Shown here: piece after piece, positions 55,941 to 64,000 of the stretch | Position numbering within the stretch: position 1 is the stretch's first letter | Layout of the letters: the number at the start of each line of letters is the position of its first letter | Assembly (NCBI RefSeq): GCF_000381925.1 | Contig: NZ_KB907309.1 | Span: 62,001-126,000 of the forward strand | Origin: Nocardia sp. BMG111209 | GTDB lineage: Bacteria; Actinomycetota; Actinomycetes; Mycobacteriales; Mycobacteriaceae | Length of the DNA: 64,000 bases | Direction: 5' to 3' | Translations under genes and position numbers: made by a program | The notes under the pieces: generated by a model | What the model saw: the letters and a program-made list of their open reading frames with translations, nothing else | Told to the model about the DNA's origin: nothing | The model's database searches: none

Positions 55941-55978
55941 TTTGCATAGGCTTACCTTATTTGCATAGGCTTACCTTA
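55941..55978. promoter_or_regulatory. Tandem duplicated IdeR/DtxR-like iron boxes
   Basis: The 19-mer TTTGCATAGGCTTACCTTA occurs twice head to tail (55941-55959 and 55960-55978) without a gap; each copy matches 14 of 19 consensus positions. They lie between the divergent mbtG and MTB12-like genes and can control both. Confidence 0.87.
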
Positions 55979-56043
55979 TATTGTTCGAAGGTGCCAGCCC
56001 GGGCCGTTGGTACCGACCGACCCGAAAACGATTGGAAGTGCCC

Positions 56044-56499
56044 ATGATCGACTCGTTCCGCCGCGCTCTGGCGCCGGCTCTGACCTGCGCCGCAATCCTC
56101 GGCGCGGCCGTCGCCGCCACCCCCGCCGGCGCAGCTCCCCTCGTCCACACCGCCGCACCCGGCGTCGGTGAACTGCAGTCCAAACTGCAGGTGGTCCTCA
56201 ACCCGGGAGGCTCGCGCAGCGCTCGCGCCGCCGAACTGGAGGCCGGCGAAGCCGGACTCCCGTTGGTCGACCAGGTGGGCACCGTGATGGCCGCCGCACC
56301 GCCGAGCTTCCGCTGGTCCGTCCAGGGCCCGGTCGGCGTCGACGGCGACCGGCTCACCGCCGGACTCCAGACCGCCATCGACGGTTACGACCCGTGGAAC
56401 TTCCAGCTCTCCTGGGTGCAGGTCGACGGCGCCTGGAAGCTGACCCGCGAGGCCGAGTGCACGATCGCGAGCATCGCGGTCCTGCCCTGCAATCTGTGA
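56044..56499 (+). CDS. Secreted MTB12-like low-molecular-weight protein
   Basis: 151 residues from ATG 56044 with GGAAG upstream. Sec signal peptide with cleavage near AGA-APLV. The mature part (LQVVLNPGGSRSARAAELEAGEAGLPLVDQV ... WVQVDGAWKLTREAECTIAS) resembles MTB12/CFP-2 antigens of mycobacteria, an NTF2-like fold. Two C-terminal cysteines could form a disulfide. No enzymatic role is known. It shares the tandem iron boxes with mbtG, so it is likely induced under iron limitation. Confidence 0.82.
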   Translation: MIDSFRRALAPALTCAAILGAAVAATPAGAAPLVHTAAPGVGELQSKLQVVLNPGGSRSARAAELEAGEAGLPLVDQVGTVMAAAPPSFRWSVQGPVGVDGDRLTAGLQTAIDGYDPWNFQLSWVQVDGAWKLTREAECTIASIAVLPCNL

Positions 56500-56504
56500 T
56501 CACC

Positions 56505-56538
56505 CGGGCCCCGGACACCGCCCGACGTCCGGGGCCCG
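56505..56538 (+). terminator. Strong hairpin after the MTB12-like gene
   Basis: CGGGCCCCGGAC and GTCCGGGGCCCG form a perfect 12-bp stem with a 10-nt loop, beginning 6 bp after the stop codon. Confidence 0.88.
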
Positions 56539-56587
56539 CCCCCACGGGCACTGCCGATTTCACCCCGATTGCCCAGTGACTCGTTCA

Positions 56588-56606
56588 TTTGTTTAGGCTA
56601 ACCTAA
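56588..56606 (+). promoter_or_regulatory. IdeR/DtxR-like iron box upstream of siderophore-interacting protein
   Basis: TTTGTTTAGGCTAACCTAA, 17 of 19 matches. It ends 5 bp before the ATG of the next gene, leaving almost no 5' leader. Confidence 0.88.
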
Positions 56607-56611
56607 TCCGC

Positions 56612-57319
56612 ATGGGTAAGGGATACAACGGCTTCGTCCTGAAGATGATGCGGGCCAAGGACTATCGGCTCACGGTCGAGAGCACCGAGGCCTTGACCGA
56701 CGAGTACGTGCGGATCGGCTTCGCCGGCGGCGGCCTGCTGAAGGACCATTCGACACATCCCACCCAGTTCATCCGGATGTGGATTCCCGAGGCGGGCAGC
56801 GAGACTCTGCACCATCGCGGGTACACCATCATCGATCAGGATCCCGAATCCGACCGGTTCTGGATCGAGTTCGCGCTGCACGACGGCCCGGCCACGCACT
56901 GGGCCCGCGGCGCCTCGGCCGGCGACGAGATCGAATGCACCGTCATGGGTTCGGATTTCGTGCTGCCGGAGCCGCTGCCGGCCGAATTTCTGATCTTCGG
57001 CGACACCGCGTCGCTGCCGGCGATCAACTCGCTGCTCGACGCGATCGGCGATGTCCCCGCCCGCGTCTGCCTGGAGTGGCAGTACGAGTCCGACAGCTCC
57101 CTGCCGGTGCGGGCCAAGCCTCACCACCTTGTGACCTGGGTGCAGCGGCTCGACGACGGCCGCCTGCTGCGCGAGCACGTCGAGCAGCTCGACTGCCCCG
57201 CGAACGCGTTCGCCTGGATCGCGTGCGACTCCGCCACCACCCGTTCGATCTCGAAGTGCCTGCAGACCGTGCACGGGCTGCCGAAGACGGCGATCAAGGC
57301 CCGCGGCTACTGGAAGTAG
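56612..57319 (+). CDS. Siderophore-interacting protein (ferric-siderophore reductase, ViuB-like)
   Basis: 235 residues. FAD-binding site HHRGYTIIDQDPES (RxYT motif), substrate lid WARGASAGDEIE and the NAD(P)-domain-like FLIFGDTASLPAI. Reduces Fe(III) in the imported siderophore to release iron in the cytoplasm. ATG 56612 fits the family N-terminus (MGKGYNGFVLKMMRAKDY) but has no Shine-Dalgarno sequence; with the iron box right before it, the transcript may be leaderless. Confidence 0.9.
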   Translation: MGKGYNGFVLKMMRAKDYRLTVESTEALTDEYVRIGFAGGGLLKDHSTHPTQFIRMWIPEAGSETLHHRGYTIIDQDPESDRFWIEFALHDGPATHWARGASAGDEIECTVMGSDFVLPEPLPAEFLIFGDTASLPAINSLLDAIGDVPARVCLEWQYESDSSLPVRAKPHHLVTWVQRLDDGRLLREHVEQLDCPANAFAWIACDSATTRSISKCLQTVHGLPKTAIKARGYWK

Positions 57320-57365
57320 CCGACCGGCTGCTCGCCGGGGCCGGTCCGCGACTACCGTCGAGGTG

Positions 57366-58316
57366 ATGCGACGCAGGCAGGTCCCCCCGCTCCCCAAGCG
57401 CCACGGTCTCGACCCGGCGCGCTTGCGGTTGCCCGAGGACGGCTCGTGGGCGACCATCCGCGACCACCTGGTCGAGCGGTTGCCCCGGGTGCCGGCCGGG
57501 CGGATCGACGAGATGCTGGCCGCCGGGTCCATCGTCGGCCTCGAGGGGCCGATCGCGCCGGACGCGGCCTATCTGCCGGGTGGCGCCGTCTGGTTCCACC
57601 GGGACCTGCCGCAGGAGACGGCGGTGCCGTTCGAGATCACGATCGTGCACCGCGACGCGGATCTGCTGGTGATCGACAAGCCGCATTTCCTGTCGACCAT
57701 TCCGCGTGGTCAGCACATCCTGGAGACCGCGCTGGTGCGGTTGCGCCGCGACCTGGAGCTGCCCGATCTGGTGCCGGCCCATCGGCTGGACCGGGCCACC
57801 GCGGGGCTGGTGCTGTTCGTGGTCGATCCCGCGCGCCGCGGCGCGTATCAGACGCTGTTCCAGCGACGGCGGGTGCACAAGGAGTATCTGGCGGTGGCGC
57901 CGGTCGAGCCGGGGCTGTCCCTGCCGGTGACGATCCGCAGCCGGATCATCAAGGAACGCAATATCATTCGCGCCTTCGAAACCGAGGGTGAGCCGAATGC
58001 CGAAACACGGGTGGAATTGCTCGCGGAGCGCGACGGGCTCGGGCTCTACCGGCTGATTCCGCATACCGGCCGGACGCATCAGCTTCGGCTGCACATGAAT
58101 TCGCTCGGTATCCCGATCCTGGGTGACGATTTCTATCCCGAACTCACCGACAAACCCGTCGGCGATTTCACCCGTCCACTCCAATTACTCGCCGCGACAC
58201 TGGAATTCAGCGATCCGGTGACGCGGGAGCCGCGGCGGTTCGAGACCACCCGGACGCTGGCGGCGTGGGCGGATCCGTTGCGGTGGGCCGGATCCGGCGA
58301 CTCCGCGCCGCACTGA
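57366..58316 (+). CDS. RluA-family pseudouridine synthase
   Basis: About 316 residues from ATG 57366 (GTG 57363 is directly before it in frame). Isomerises uridines in rRNA or tRNA. The catalytic Asp is in AHRLDRATAGLVLF; VHRDADLLVIDKPHF and IPHTGRTHQLRLHM are further family motifs. The N-terminal part is a short S4-like segment. The target base cannot be told from sequence. Convergent with the MmpL gene. Confidence 0.93.
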   Translation: MRRRQVPPLPKRHGLDPARLRLPEDGSWATIRDHLVERLPRVPAGRIDEMLAAGSIVGLEGPIAPDAAYLPGGAVWFHRDLPQETAVPFEITIVHRDADLLVIDKPHFLSTIPRGQHILETALVRLRRDLELPDLVPAHRLDRATAGLVLFVVDPARRGAYQTLFQRRRVHKEYLAVAPVEPGLSLPVTIRSRIIKERNIIRAFETEGEPNAETRVELLAERDGLGLYRLIPHTGRTHQLRLHMNSLGIPILGDDFYPELTDKPVGDFTRPLQLLAATLEFSDPVTREPRRFETTRTLAAWADPLRWAGSGDSAPH

Positions 58317-58341
58317 CGGCCAGGATGCACACCTGTTCGGA

Positions 58342-58370
58342 GGCCGGGCCGCCCGGTGGGCGGCCCGGCT
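58342..58370. terminator. Bidirectional hairpin between convergent genes
   Basis: GCCGGGCCGCC (58343-58353) pairs with GGCGGCCCGGC (58359-58369), a perfect 11-bp stem that can extend by one C-G pair. It lies between the pseudouridine synthase and MmpL stops. Confidence 0.9.
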
Positions 58371-58375
58371 CCCGA

Positions 58376-60505
58376 TCACTGCCGGCCGACGACGGCCGGT
58401 TCCGGTTCCGGATCACGCCGGGCGTCACCGTGTCCCGGCCACCAGGCGCGGTGCCCGATCAGCGCGGTGAGCGCCGGCGTGAAGAACATCGCCATCACGA
58501 AGGCCGCGATCGCGATACCGACCGAGATGGCGAAACCCATCTGCGACAGCACGGTGTTACCCGCCAGCATCATCGAGGCGAAGGTGCCCGCCAGGATGAC
58601 GCCGGCCGCGGCGATCGTCGGGCCGGTGTGCCGGACCGCCAGTGCCGCAGCCTGTTTCGGCTCGTTACCGTCGCGGGCCTCCTCGCGCAGCCGCGCCACC
58701 ATGAGGATGTTGTAGTCGGTACCGAGCGCTACCACGAACAGGTACATGATCACCGGGAGCGTGAAGATCAGCCCGGTCTCGTGCTGCAACCGCTGGAACA
58801 CCAGCACCGAGGCGCCGAGGGTCGCGGCGAAGCCCAGGAACACCGAGGCCATCAGGTACCACGGCGCGACGAGGCTGCGCAGCAGCAGCGCCAGCACGAT
58901 CATGATCAGGATCGCGGCCACCGGGAACACGATCGAGTAGTCGCGGTTCATCGCGGCCTGGAAATCGACGAAGATCGAGGTCAGGCCGCCCACCACGGCG
59001 GTCGTGCCCGGTGGCGCCGCGGCGTGCACGGCGTCGCGCAGCGGGCCGCGGACGGTGGCCAGCGCGGCATCGGACTCCGGCGCCGAGTCGAGCGTGACGC
59101 GGAAGTCGGCGACCGTCTTGTCCTGGGACAGCAGCGGTTCCGCCACCTGACCCACGCCGTGCACCCCGCTCAGCGCCGCACGGTAGGTCTGCAGCGCGGC
59201 CGGATCCAGCGGTGCGGAACCCTGGAGCAGCACATCCGAGGGCTGGGTCACCCCGGCGGGCATGCCCTTCAGCAGCTCCTTGTTGTAGACCACGGATTCC
59301 GAGGCGTTGGAGGTCGATCCGGAGGTCAGGTCGAAGGTCGGATTGAAGCCGAATGCGAAGAGGCCCAACACGATCAGCAGACCGCCCGATACCACCGCGA
59401 ACAGCGCCGGCCTGCGGCCCAGCGCACCGCCCACCGCCGCGAACCGCGAACCCTGGGGCTGGCGCTGCCAGGCCTTCGAGGGCCAGAAGATCTTGGTGCC
59501 CAGCAGCGAGACGATCGCCGGTACCAGGGTCAGGCCGGCGACCAGTGCCACCGCCACCGCGATGGCCAGCGCCGGGCCCATCGCCCGGAACAGCCCCAGG
59601 GTGGACAGCGTGAGCGCCATGAACGCGATGATCACCGCGCCCGCCGCCGACATGATGGCCTCGCCGACCCTGGCCACGGCGTTGATCATCGCCGTCTTGG
59701 GATCCTCGCCGGCACGCAGCCGTTCTCGGAACCGGAACATCAGGAACAGGATGTAGTCGGTGCCGACACCGAACAGCACCACCACCAGGATCGAGCTGAT
59801 CGAATTGTCGATCTTGAGGTCGAACACCTTGCTCACCATGGCGATCAGGCCGTCGGCCACGCTGGATACCGCGCCGATCACGATGATCGGCAGCAGCGCG
59901 ATGACCGGACTGCGGAAGATGATCAGCAGCAGCACCAGGATCAGCACGACCGTCGCGATGCCGATGATGGCCAGGCCCTTGGTGGAGGACTGCTGCGCGT
60001 CCAGGCTCTGGGCGGCCTGACCGGTGATCCCCGCCTTCAGATCGGTGCCGGACATCCCGGCCTGCAGTTCCGTGCGCAGCGACTTCACCGCGTCGGTCTG
60101 CCGGGTGTCGGCCTGGCTGGTGATCTTGGTCATCTGCACCGAGGCGATCTGGATCAGCCGATTGCCCGACGGCGGTACGGCCTGGATCCCGGTGACGTCC
60201 TTGATGTGCGCATCGCCGAGGCGATTGGCGACGGCGGCGACCGAGGCGGCGTCGGCATCGGTCAACGGCGCGCCGTCGGTCCGCTCGAACACGACGATCG
60301 CCGCGGGCGCCTCGGTATTCGGAAATGCCTTCTCCTGCAACTTCAATGCCTGAATGGATTCGTAATGCGAAGGCAGGAAAGCGGATTGATCGGTGGTGGC
60401 GGTCAACTTGGGGGCCGACAGCGCGACGGCGATCACGATCACTACCCAGATCCCGATCGTCAGCCATGGCCTTCGGACGACCAGAGCGCCCAGCCGTGCG
60501 AACAT
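58376..60505 (-). CDS. MMPL-family RND transporter
   Basis: 709 residues. Twelve-helix arrangement in two halves, each with a soluble loop. Proton-relay motifs VGTDYILFLMFR and LGTDYNILMVAR carry the paired Asp-Tyr of MmpL proteins. The family exports lipids and siderophores to the outer envelope. It lies one gene away from the iron region, but no iron box is seen upstream; a palindrome at 60560-60577 suggests TetR-type control instead. Siderophore export is possible but not supported by regulation. Confidence 0.92.
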   Translation of the reverse strand: MFARLGALVVRRPWLTIGIWVVIVIAVALSAPKLTATTDQSAFLPSHYESIQALKLQEKAFPNTEAPAAIVVFERTDGAPLTDADAASVAAVANRLGDAHIKDVTGIQAVPPSGNRLIQIASVQMTKITSQADTRQTDAVKSLRTELQAGMSGTDLKAGITGQAAQSLDAQQSSTKGLAIIGIATVVLILVLLLIIFRSPVIALLPIIVIGAVSSVADGLIAMVSKVFDLKIDNSISSILVVVLFGVGTDYILFLMFRFRERLRAGEDPKTAMINAVARVGEAIMSAAGAVIIAFMALTLSTLGLFRAMGPALAIAVAVALVAGLTLVPAIVSLLGTKIFWPSKAWQRQPQGSRFAAVGGALGRRPALFAVVSGGLLIVLGLFAFGFNPTFDLTSGSTSNASESVVYNKELLKGMPAGVTQPSDVLLQGSAPLDPAALQTYRAALSGVHGVGQVAEPLLSQDKTVADFRVTLDSAPESDAALATVRGPLRDAVHAAAPPGTTAVVGGLTSIFVDFQAAMNRDYSIVFPVAAILIMIVLALLLRSLVAPWYLMASVFLGFAATLGASVLVFQRLQHETGLIFTLPVIMYLFVVALGTDYNILMVARLREEARDGNEPKQAAALAVRHTGPTIAAAGVILAGTFASMMLAGNTVLSQMGFAISVGIAIAAFVMAMFFTPALTALIGHRAWWPGHGDARRDPEPEPAVVGRQ

Positions 60506-60559
60506 GTGCGGTTTCCTCTCCAGAACATGTGACGCGGGCTACCCCGCCCACCGCCACTC

Positions 60560-60577
60560 TACGTATACATATACGTA
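60560..60577 (-). promoter_or_regulatory. Perfect palindromic operator upstream of mmpL-like gene
   Basis: TACGTATA, CA, TATACGTA: 8-bp arms around a 2-bp centre in an A/T-rich island of otherwise GC-rich DNA, 55 bp before the transporter start. The form is that of TetR-family operators. No regulator gene adjoins it. Confidence 0.75.
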
Positions 60578-60685
60578 TAGAGTCAGCAATTTCCCTGCAT
60601 CCGGTGCGTATTTCCGAAATGCGCTGATCGCACCCCTTGCGGCCGATCTGGCAGATTTCGGGCAACCGTCCGTACACTGGGCTCG

Positions 60686-61426
60686 ATGTCTCGGAGCAGT
60701 CACGACGCCCGGCCGCGGCCGGGCCGCTTGCGCGCCCACCTCGACGTGATCGTCGTCGTGGTCGTGCTGACCTGCACCGAACTGATCGCGCACTGCGCCG
60801 GCGCGGTGGCCGGGATGATCACCGTTCCGATCGCGGTGGCGGCGCTGGTGGCGCTGATGCGACTGCGGGGTATCGGCTGGGCGGAGCTCGGCCTGGGTCG
60901 CCGGCACTGGCGGCGCGGTACCAAATACGCCCTGGTAGCGGCCGGAATCGTACTGGCCGGGGTCGGACTCGGCCTCCTGCTGCCGTTCACCCGGCCGTTC
61001 TTCCTGAACAACCGGTACGCCACCGTCTCCGGCGCCCTGCTCGCCTCGCTGGTGCTGATCCCGCTGCAGACGGTGATACCCGAGGAATTCGCGTTCCGCG
61101 GGGTGCTGCACGGCGCGCTCGACCGCGCGTACGGGGCACGCGGCGTCTTCGCGGCCGGCTCCCTGCTGTTCGGGCTGTGGCATGTCGCATCGTCGGTCGG
61201 GCTCACCTCCGGCAACCGCGGGCTGAGCGCGATTCTCGGCGGCGGAATCGCCGGGCAACTCTCCGGCATCGCCCTCGCCGTACTGGCGACCGGCGCCGCC
61301 GGATTCGTCTTCACCTGGCTGCGGCGGCGCAGCGGCAGCCTTCTCGCGCCGATCGCACTGCATTGGTCGCTGAACGGCGCAGGCGCTCTCGCCGCCGCGC
61401 TGGCGTGGCATGTCGCCGTGCGCTGA
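60686..61426 (+). CDS. CPBP-family intramembrane metalloprotease
   Basis: 246 residues with about seven membrane helices. Abi/CAAX-protease-like motifs: PEEFAFRGVLHG (EExxxR), FGLWHVASS and HWSLNGAG. Predicted zinc-dependent cleavage within the membrane; the substrate is unknown. Start ATG 60686. Divergent from the MmpL gene with 180 bp between. Confidence 0.9.
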   Translation: MSRSSHDARPRPGRLRAHLDVIVVVVVLTCTELIAHCAGAVAGMITVPIAVAALVALMRLRGIGWAELGLGRRHWRRGTKYALVAAGIVLAGVGLGLLLPFTRPFFLNNRYATVSGALLASLVLIPLQTVIPEEFAFRGVLHGALDRAYGARGVFAAGSLLFGLWHVASSVGLTSGNRGLSAILGGGIAGQLSGIALAVLATGAAGFVFTWLRRRSGSLLAPIALHWSLNGAGALAAALAWHVAVR

Positions 61427-61463
61427 CGACGCGCCCGAATTCCGATATCGCGAATCGCTCATC

Positions 61464-61481
61464 CGCGCCGATTACGGCGCG
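61464..61481 (+). terminator. Short hairpin downstream of CPBP gene
   Basis: CGCGCCG, loop ATTA, CGGCGCG: 7-bp stem, 37 bp after the stop codon. No T-tract, as is common in actinobacteria. Confidence 0.5.
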
Positions 61482-61626
61482 CCACAAGTACTTCGGACGC
61501 TGCGGAAACACCGGAAGCATTGACCACCGACAGGTAACGGATTACTCTCACTGCCGATCACACATATGTTCGAACGAACACATTTTCGATAATTGATACT
61601 GTACCTGCTCCGGGAAGGCCCCCGCC

Positions 61627-64000
61627 ATGGTGGACGACCAGTCGTCCGGAAGTGCCGGCAGTTCTGAGATCGCCGAGCTACGGCAGCGGGTGGCCACGGC
61701 CCGGGGCAAACTGCCGTTGCAAACCGATCCGGCCCTGCTGGAAGCCATGTCGGATTCCGAAATAGCGGCCGAACGCGAACTCGCGGAATGGATCCGGGCC
61801 CAGCGGCGGCAGCAGCGCAGGCGCGCGGTCAGCAACGAACTCGCCTCCGAGCAGCGTGATCGCAAGGTCGCCGATTCGATCCGCCGCTCCGACGAGGCCG
61901 ACGCGCACTGGCATCGGCGCGCCCTCGCCGCCCGCCGCCGGGTCTCCAGCCCCGACGCCCGTCTGGCGCAACTGTTCCGGCGCGCCGAATGGTCGTCACG
62001 CGCCCTCATCGCGGTCGTCGTCCTCGGCATGATCTGGGCCGGCGTCAACGTCCAGCACAACCTCGTCCCCAGTGGCAACATGGCCGACCCGCTGTACTGG
62101 CTGAGCTACGGCTTCGAGGCCATGATCTCCATCCCCATCATCACGATCATGGTCGTCACCACCACCGCCGCCCGCTGGGGCCGCGACGTGGCGCGCGGCA
62201 AGGTCGTCCTCCTGGAGATCGGCCTCCTCAGCGTCACCATCGCCCTCAACGCCGGCCCGCACATCGCCGCGGGCCGCATGGCCCACGCCGCCGAGGCGGC
62301 GGTCGCCCCGATCATGGTCGGCGTCATCATCTGGCTGCACGCCTGGGTCGCGGCACGGTACGCCACTCTCATCGACGGCGCTCCGGTCGTCGACGCACAC
62401 ACCGGGCCGGTGAGTACCCAGCCCTGGCCCGTGACGGTTTCCCCGGAACAACCGGACCTCTCCGCGCACCACATCTCCCACTCCCCGGTGACAGCGGACG
62501 ATCACGGCCCCACTCGGGCCGCCACCGCCGGCCACCCCGGTTCCTCGCCCTCCGCTGCCGAACACGCTCCCGCCGAACATCTTCCGATCGAACGGCGGAA
62601 CGGTTCCGGGCGAACCGATTCGATCCCGATGACGGAACTGCGTGTGCCGGTGGGCGATCCGGTCGGTTCGCCGTCACACAACGGCAGGAACGGTCGCAAC
62701 AGTGCCGAGAGCCGCAACGGGCACAGCGGCAGCAACGGGCACACCTACAACGGCTTCGACACCCGCAACGGTCACCCCGTCCGGAACGGTCACGACACCG
62801 GCACCGGTCGGAACGGGCACGACGGGCTGAATGTCCTCGGCGTCAACGGGACACCGGCTGCCCGGAACGGGTACGACCACGCGGACGGGCCGGTCGCCAA
62901 CAACGGCCACCGGAAGGATCTCGGCCACAACGGACACGATATCCACGGCGTCGGCGGCAGCAGCAACGGATACGACCACACCGAGGGGTCGATCGTCCAC
63001 AACGGCCGGCGATACGATCCCGGCCACAACGGGCACGACCTCGCTGATGCCGGTGACAGCCGCAACGGGTACGGCCAGGCAGACGGGCCGGTCACCCACA
63101 ACGGTCACCGAAACGAACTCGGCCACAACGGCTACGACCTTCATGACGCCGGTGCTGGCCACAACGGGGGCGAAGGCCGCGGCGATCACAACGGATTCGA
63201 CATTCTCGGCGGCCGCAACGGTATTCGGGCGAACGACGAGCTTCCCGGCGACGGCGACCACCGCGACGTCAGCGGTAGCGGCACCGGCGAGTCCGCGCAT
63301 CGCGATGGCAACCGCAGCAGCGAATCCGATCGGAACGGTCGGGAGGGGTACGGCGACCGCAACGGCCGAGTGATCAACGGCGGCAACGATACTCACGGTG
63401 GATCGGCCGACACCGGCCTCGCCGCGGACAGCCGTGCCGTGACCGAGCCCGCCCCGGAGCGAAAGACCAACGGGCACACCTATCCGCAGGCGGAGTACTC
63501 CGTGGCCGATTCGGACGGGCCCATCGTGGACGTCCCCGCTGCTCCGGAATTCGTTGCCGTACCGGCGCGGCCCGAGGTTCCGGTCACCGCAGGAGCACAG
63601 TTGGTCACCGCTGCTGCCCCGGCCGCCACGTCCCGGTCCGCTGCACGTGCGCCCAGGCAACCGGAACCGGCCGCACTTCCCGGCCTCGAGATGCCGGCGC
63701 GGGACGAACGGCCCGCACGCAAGAAGGCCGACGTACGTCCGGCGGCCGAATCCGAGCGCACCTCGCGCCGGGAACGCAACGATCGCCCCGCCGCCGACGA
63801 GGCTCCGGCTGCCCGCGGCACCTCCGAGCCGGCCGCTCGCCGACGCACGGCCGAGGCGAGTCGGCCGGTCACACAACCACTTCCGATTCCCGCCGACACG
63901 CTCTACGCCGACAGCGACGATTTCGACACCGACATCGCCGAGGTGGAGATCTGGGCGGTAGCCCGGGACATCTCGCAGCGCGGAATGTCCCGGCTGCCGG
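61627..64000 (+). CDS. Four-helix membrane protein (DUF2637/SpdB-like) with Asn/Gly/His-rich tail, C-terminus outside window
   Basis: Open frame from ATG 61627 to the window edge, at least 791 residues. Residues 1-120 are charged and helical, probably coiled coil (AERELAEWIRAQRRQQRRR). Four membrane helices follow at about 126-147, 165-185, 195-215 and 225-245 (ALIAVVVLGMIWAGVNVQHN, MISIPIITIMVVTTTAA, LLEIGLLSVTIALNAG, PIMVGVIIWLHAWVAAR), like DUF2637/SpdB proteins of actinobacterial conjugation modules. Residues about 349-595 are very rich in Asn-Gly and His with imperfect NGHD/NGYD repeats, then an Ala/Arg-rich part. The visible end (VEIWAVARDISQRGMSRLP) may begin a DNA-binding helical domain. 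Function not established. Confidence 0.7.
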   Translation, partial: MVDDQSSGSAGSSEIAELRQRVATARGKLPLQTDPALLEAMSDSEIAAERELAEWIRAQRRQQRRRAVSNELASEQRDRKVADSIRRSDEADAHWHRRALAARRRVSSPDARLAQLFRRAEWSSRALIAVVVLGMIWAGVNVQHNLVPSGNMADPLYWLSYGFEAMISIPIITIMVVTTTAARWGRDVARGKVVLLEIGLLSVTIALNAGPHIAAGRMAHAAEAAVAPIMVGVIIWLHAWVAARYATLIDGAPVVDAHTGPVSTQPWPVTVSPEQPDLSAHHISHSPVTADDHGPTRAATAGHPGSSPSAAEHAPAEHLPIERRNGSGRTDSIPMTELRVPVGDPVGSPSHNGRNGRNSAESRNGHSGSNGHTYNGFDTRNGHPVRNGHDTGTGRNGHDGLNVLGVNGTPAARNGYDHADGPVANNGHRKDLGHNGHDIHGVGGSSNGYDHTEGSIVHNGRRYDPGHNGHDLADAGDSRNGYGQADGPVTHNGHRNELGHNGYDLHDAGAGHNGGEGRGDHNGFDILGGRNGIRANDELPGDGDHRDVSGSGTGESAHRDGNRSSESDRNGREGYGDRNGRVINGGNDTHGGSADTGLAADSRAVTEPAPERKTNGHTYPQAEYSVADSDGPIVDVPAAPEFVAVPARPEVPVTAGAQLVTAAAPAATSRSAARAPRQPEPAALPGLEMPARDERPARKKADVRPAAESERTSRRERNDRPAADEAPAARGTSEPAARRRTAEASRPVTQPLPIPADTLYADSDDFDTDIAEVEIWAVARDISQRGMSRLP
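62671..63411 (+). repeat. Asn-Gly/His-rich degenerate repeats in coding sequence
   Basis: Repeated CACAACGG/CGCAACGG-type words encode HNG, RNG, NGHD and NGYD units at irregular spacing of 8-20 residues. It is in frame with the membrane protein at 61627. The bias is at the protein level as well as at the DNA level. Confidence 0.75.

Noticed and set aside
55912..55947. Upstream ATG start for the lysine monooxygenase at 55947
   Set aside because: That ATG lies inside an iron box with no ribosome site; GTG 55911 has AGGAG at the right distance and matches family length.
61567..61580. LexA (SOS) box upstream of the membrane protein
   Set aside because: The palindrome TGTTCGAACGAACA lacks the GAAC-N4-GTTC spacing of actinobacterial LexA sites. 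It may still be an operator for another regulator.

Overview
The window is high-GC actinobacterial DNA, most likely from Nocardia or a close relative. Four things point there: the ribosomal protein genes and their order, a mycobactin/nocobactin-type siderophore locus under IdeR-type iron boxes, a CpnT-like N-terminal domain on a giant secreted protein, and an MTB12-like antigen. The genus is an inference from gene content. Two genes run off the edges: the giant protein at the left end and a membrane protein at the right end.

Layout. 1-6288 (minus): giant protein with a CpnT/WXG100-like N-terminus, a long disordered linker and a SecA-like ATPase core; its C-terminus lies outside. 6474-7275: dtd and a small zinc-ribbon gene. 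7336-12785 (minus): distal spc operon rpsH-rplF-rplR-rpsE-rpmD-rplO-secY-adk-map. 12786-23584: a 10.8 kb block separates rpsH from rpsN. It holds a lipid-type biosynthetic cluster (NTF2-like protein, two KASIII-like proteins, three P450s, a fatty-acyl-AMP ligase, an ACP), a RAMA-like protein and a vapBC toxin-antitoxin pair. 23585-25029 (minus): proximal spc genes rplN-rplX-rplE-rpsN. 25255-29251: BacA-like ABC transporter and an M13 metallopeptidase. 29249-29407: seven tandem mini-hairpins fill the gap between two convergent genes. 29405-32814 (minus): debranching-enzyme-like protein and GT4 glycosyltransferase behind a perfect CIRCE heat-shock operator.

32922-57319: iron acquisition region. 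It contains a FecB-like lipoprotein, a DrrABC-type transporter, and the assembly line lysine N6-monooxygenase, formyltransferase, thioesterase, KS, AT-KR-ACP and two NRPSs, then an MTB12-like exported protein and a siderophore-interacting reductase. Six IdeR-like boxes mark the promoters. The salicylate/oxazoline half (MbtA, MbtB and MbtI equivalents) is not in the window. The formyltransferase and a methylmalonyl-like AT motif suggest an N-formyl, alpha-methyl-branched nocobactin-type product (formobactin, amamistatin or brasilibactin class).

57366-64000: RluA-family pseudouridine synthase, MmpL transporter with an AT-rich palindromic operator, CPBP protease, and a partial four-helix membrane protein with an Asn/Gly/His-rich tail.

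Gene-free stretches over 300 bp: 12786-13332 (five 23-bp tandem repeats, otherwise nothing recognised) and 21916-22297 (divergent promoter region with an 11-bp direct repeat). No rRNA, tRNA, insertion sequence or CRISPR array was seen.
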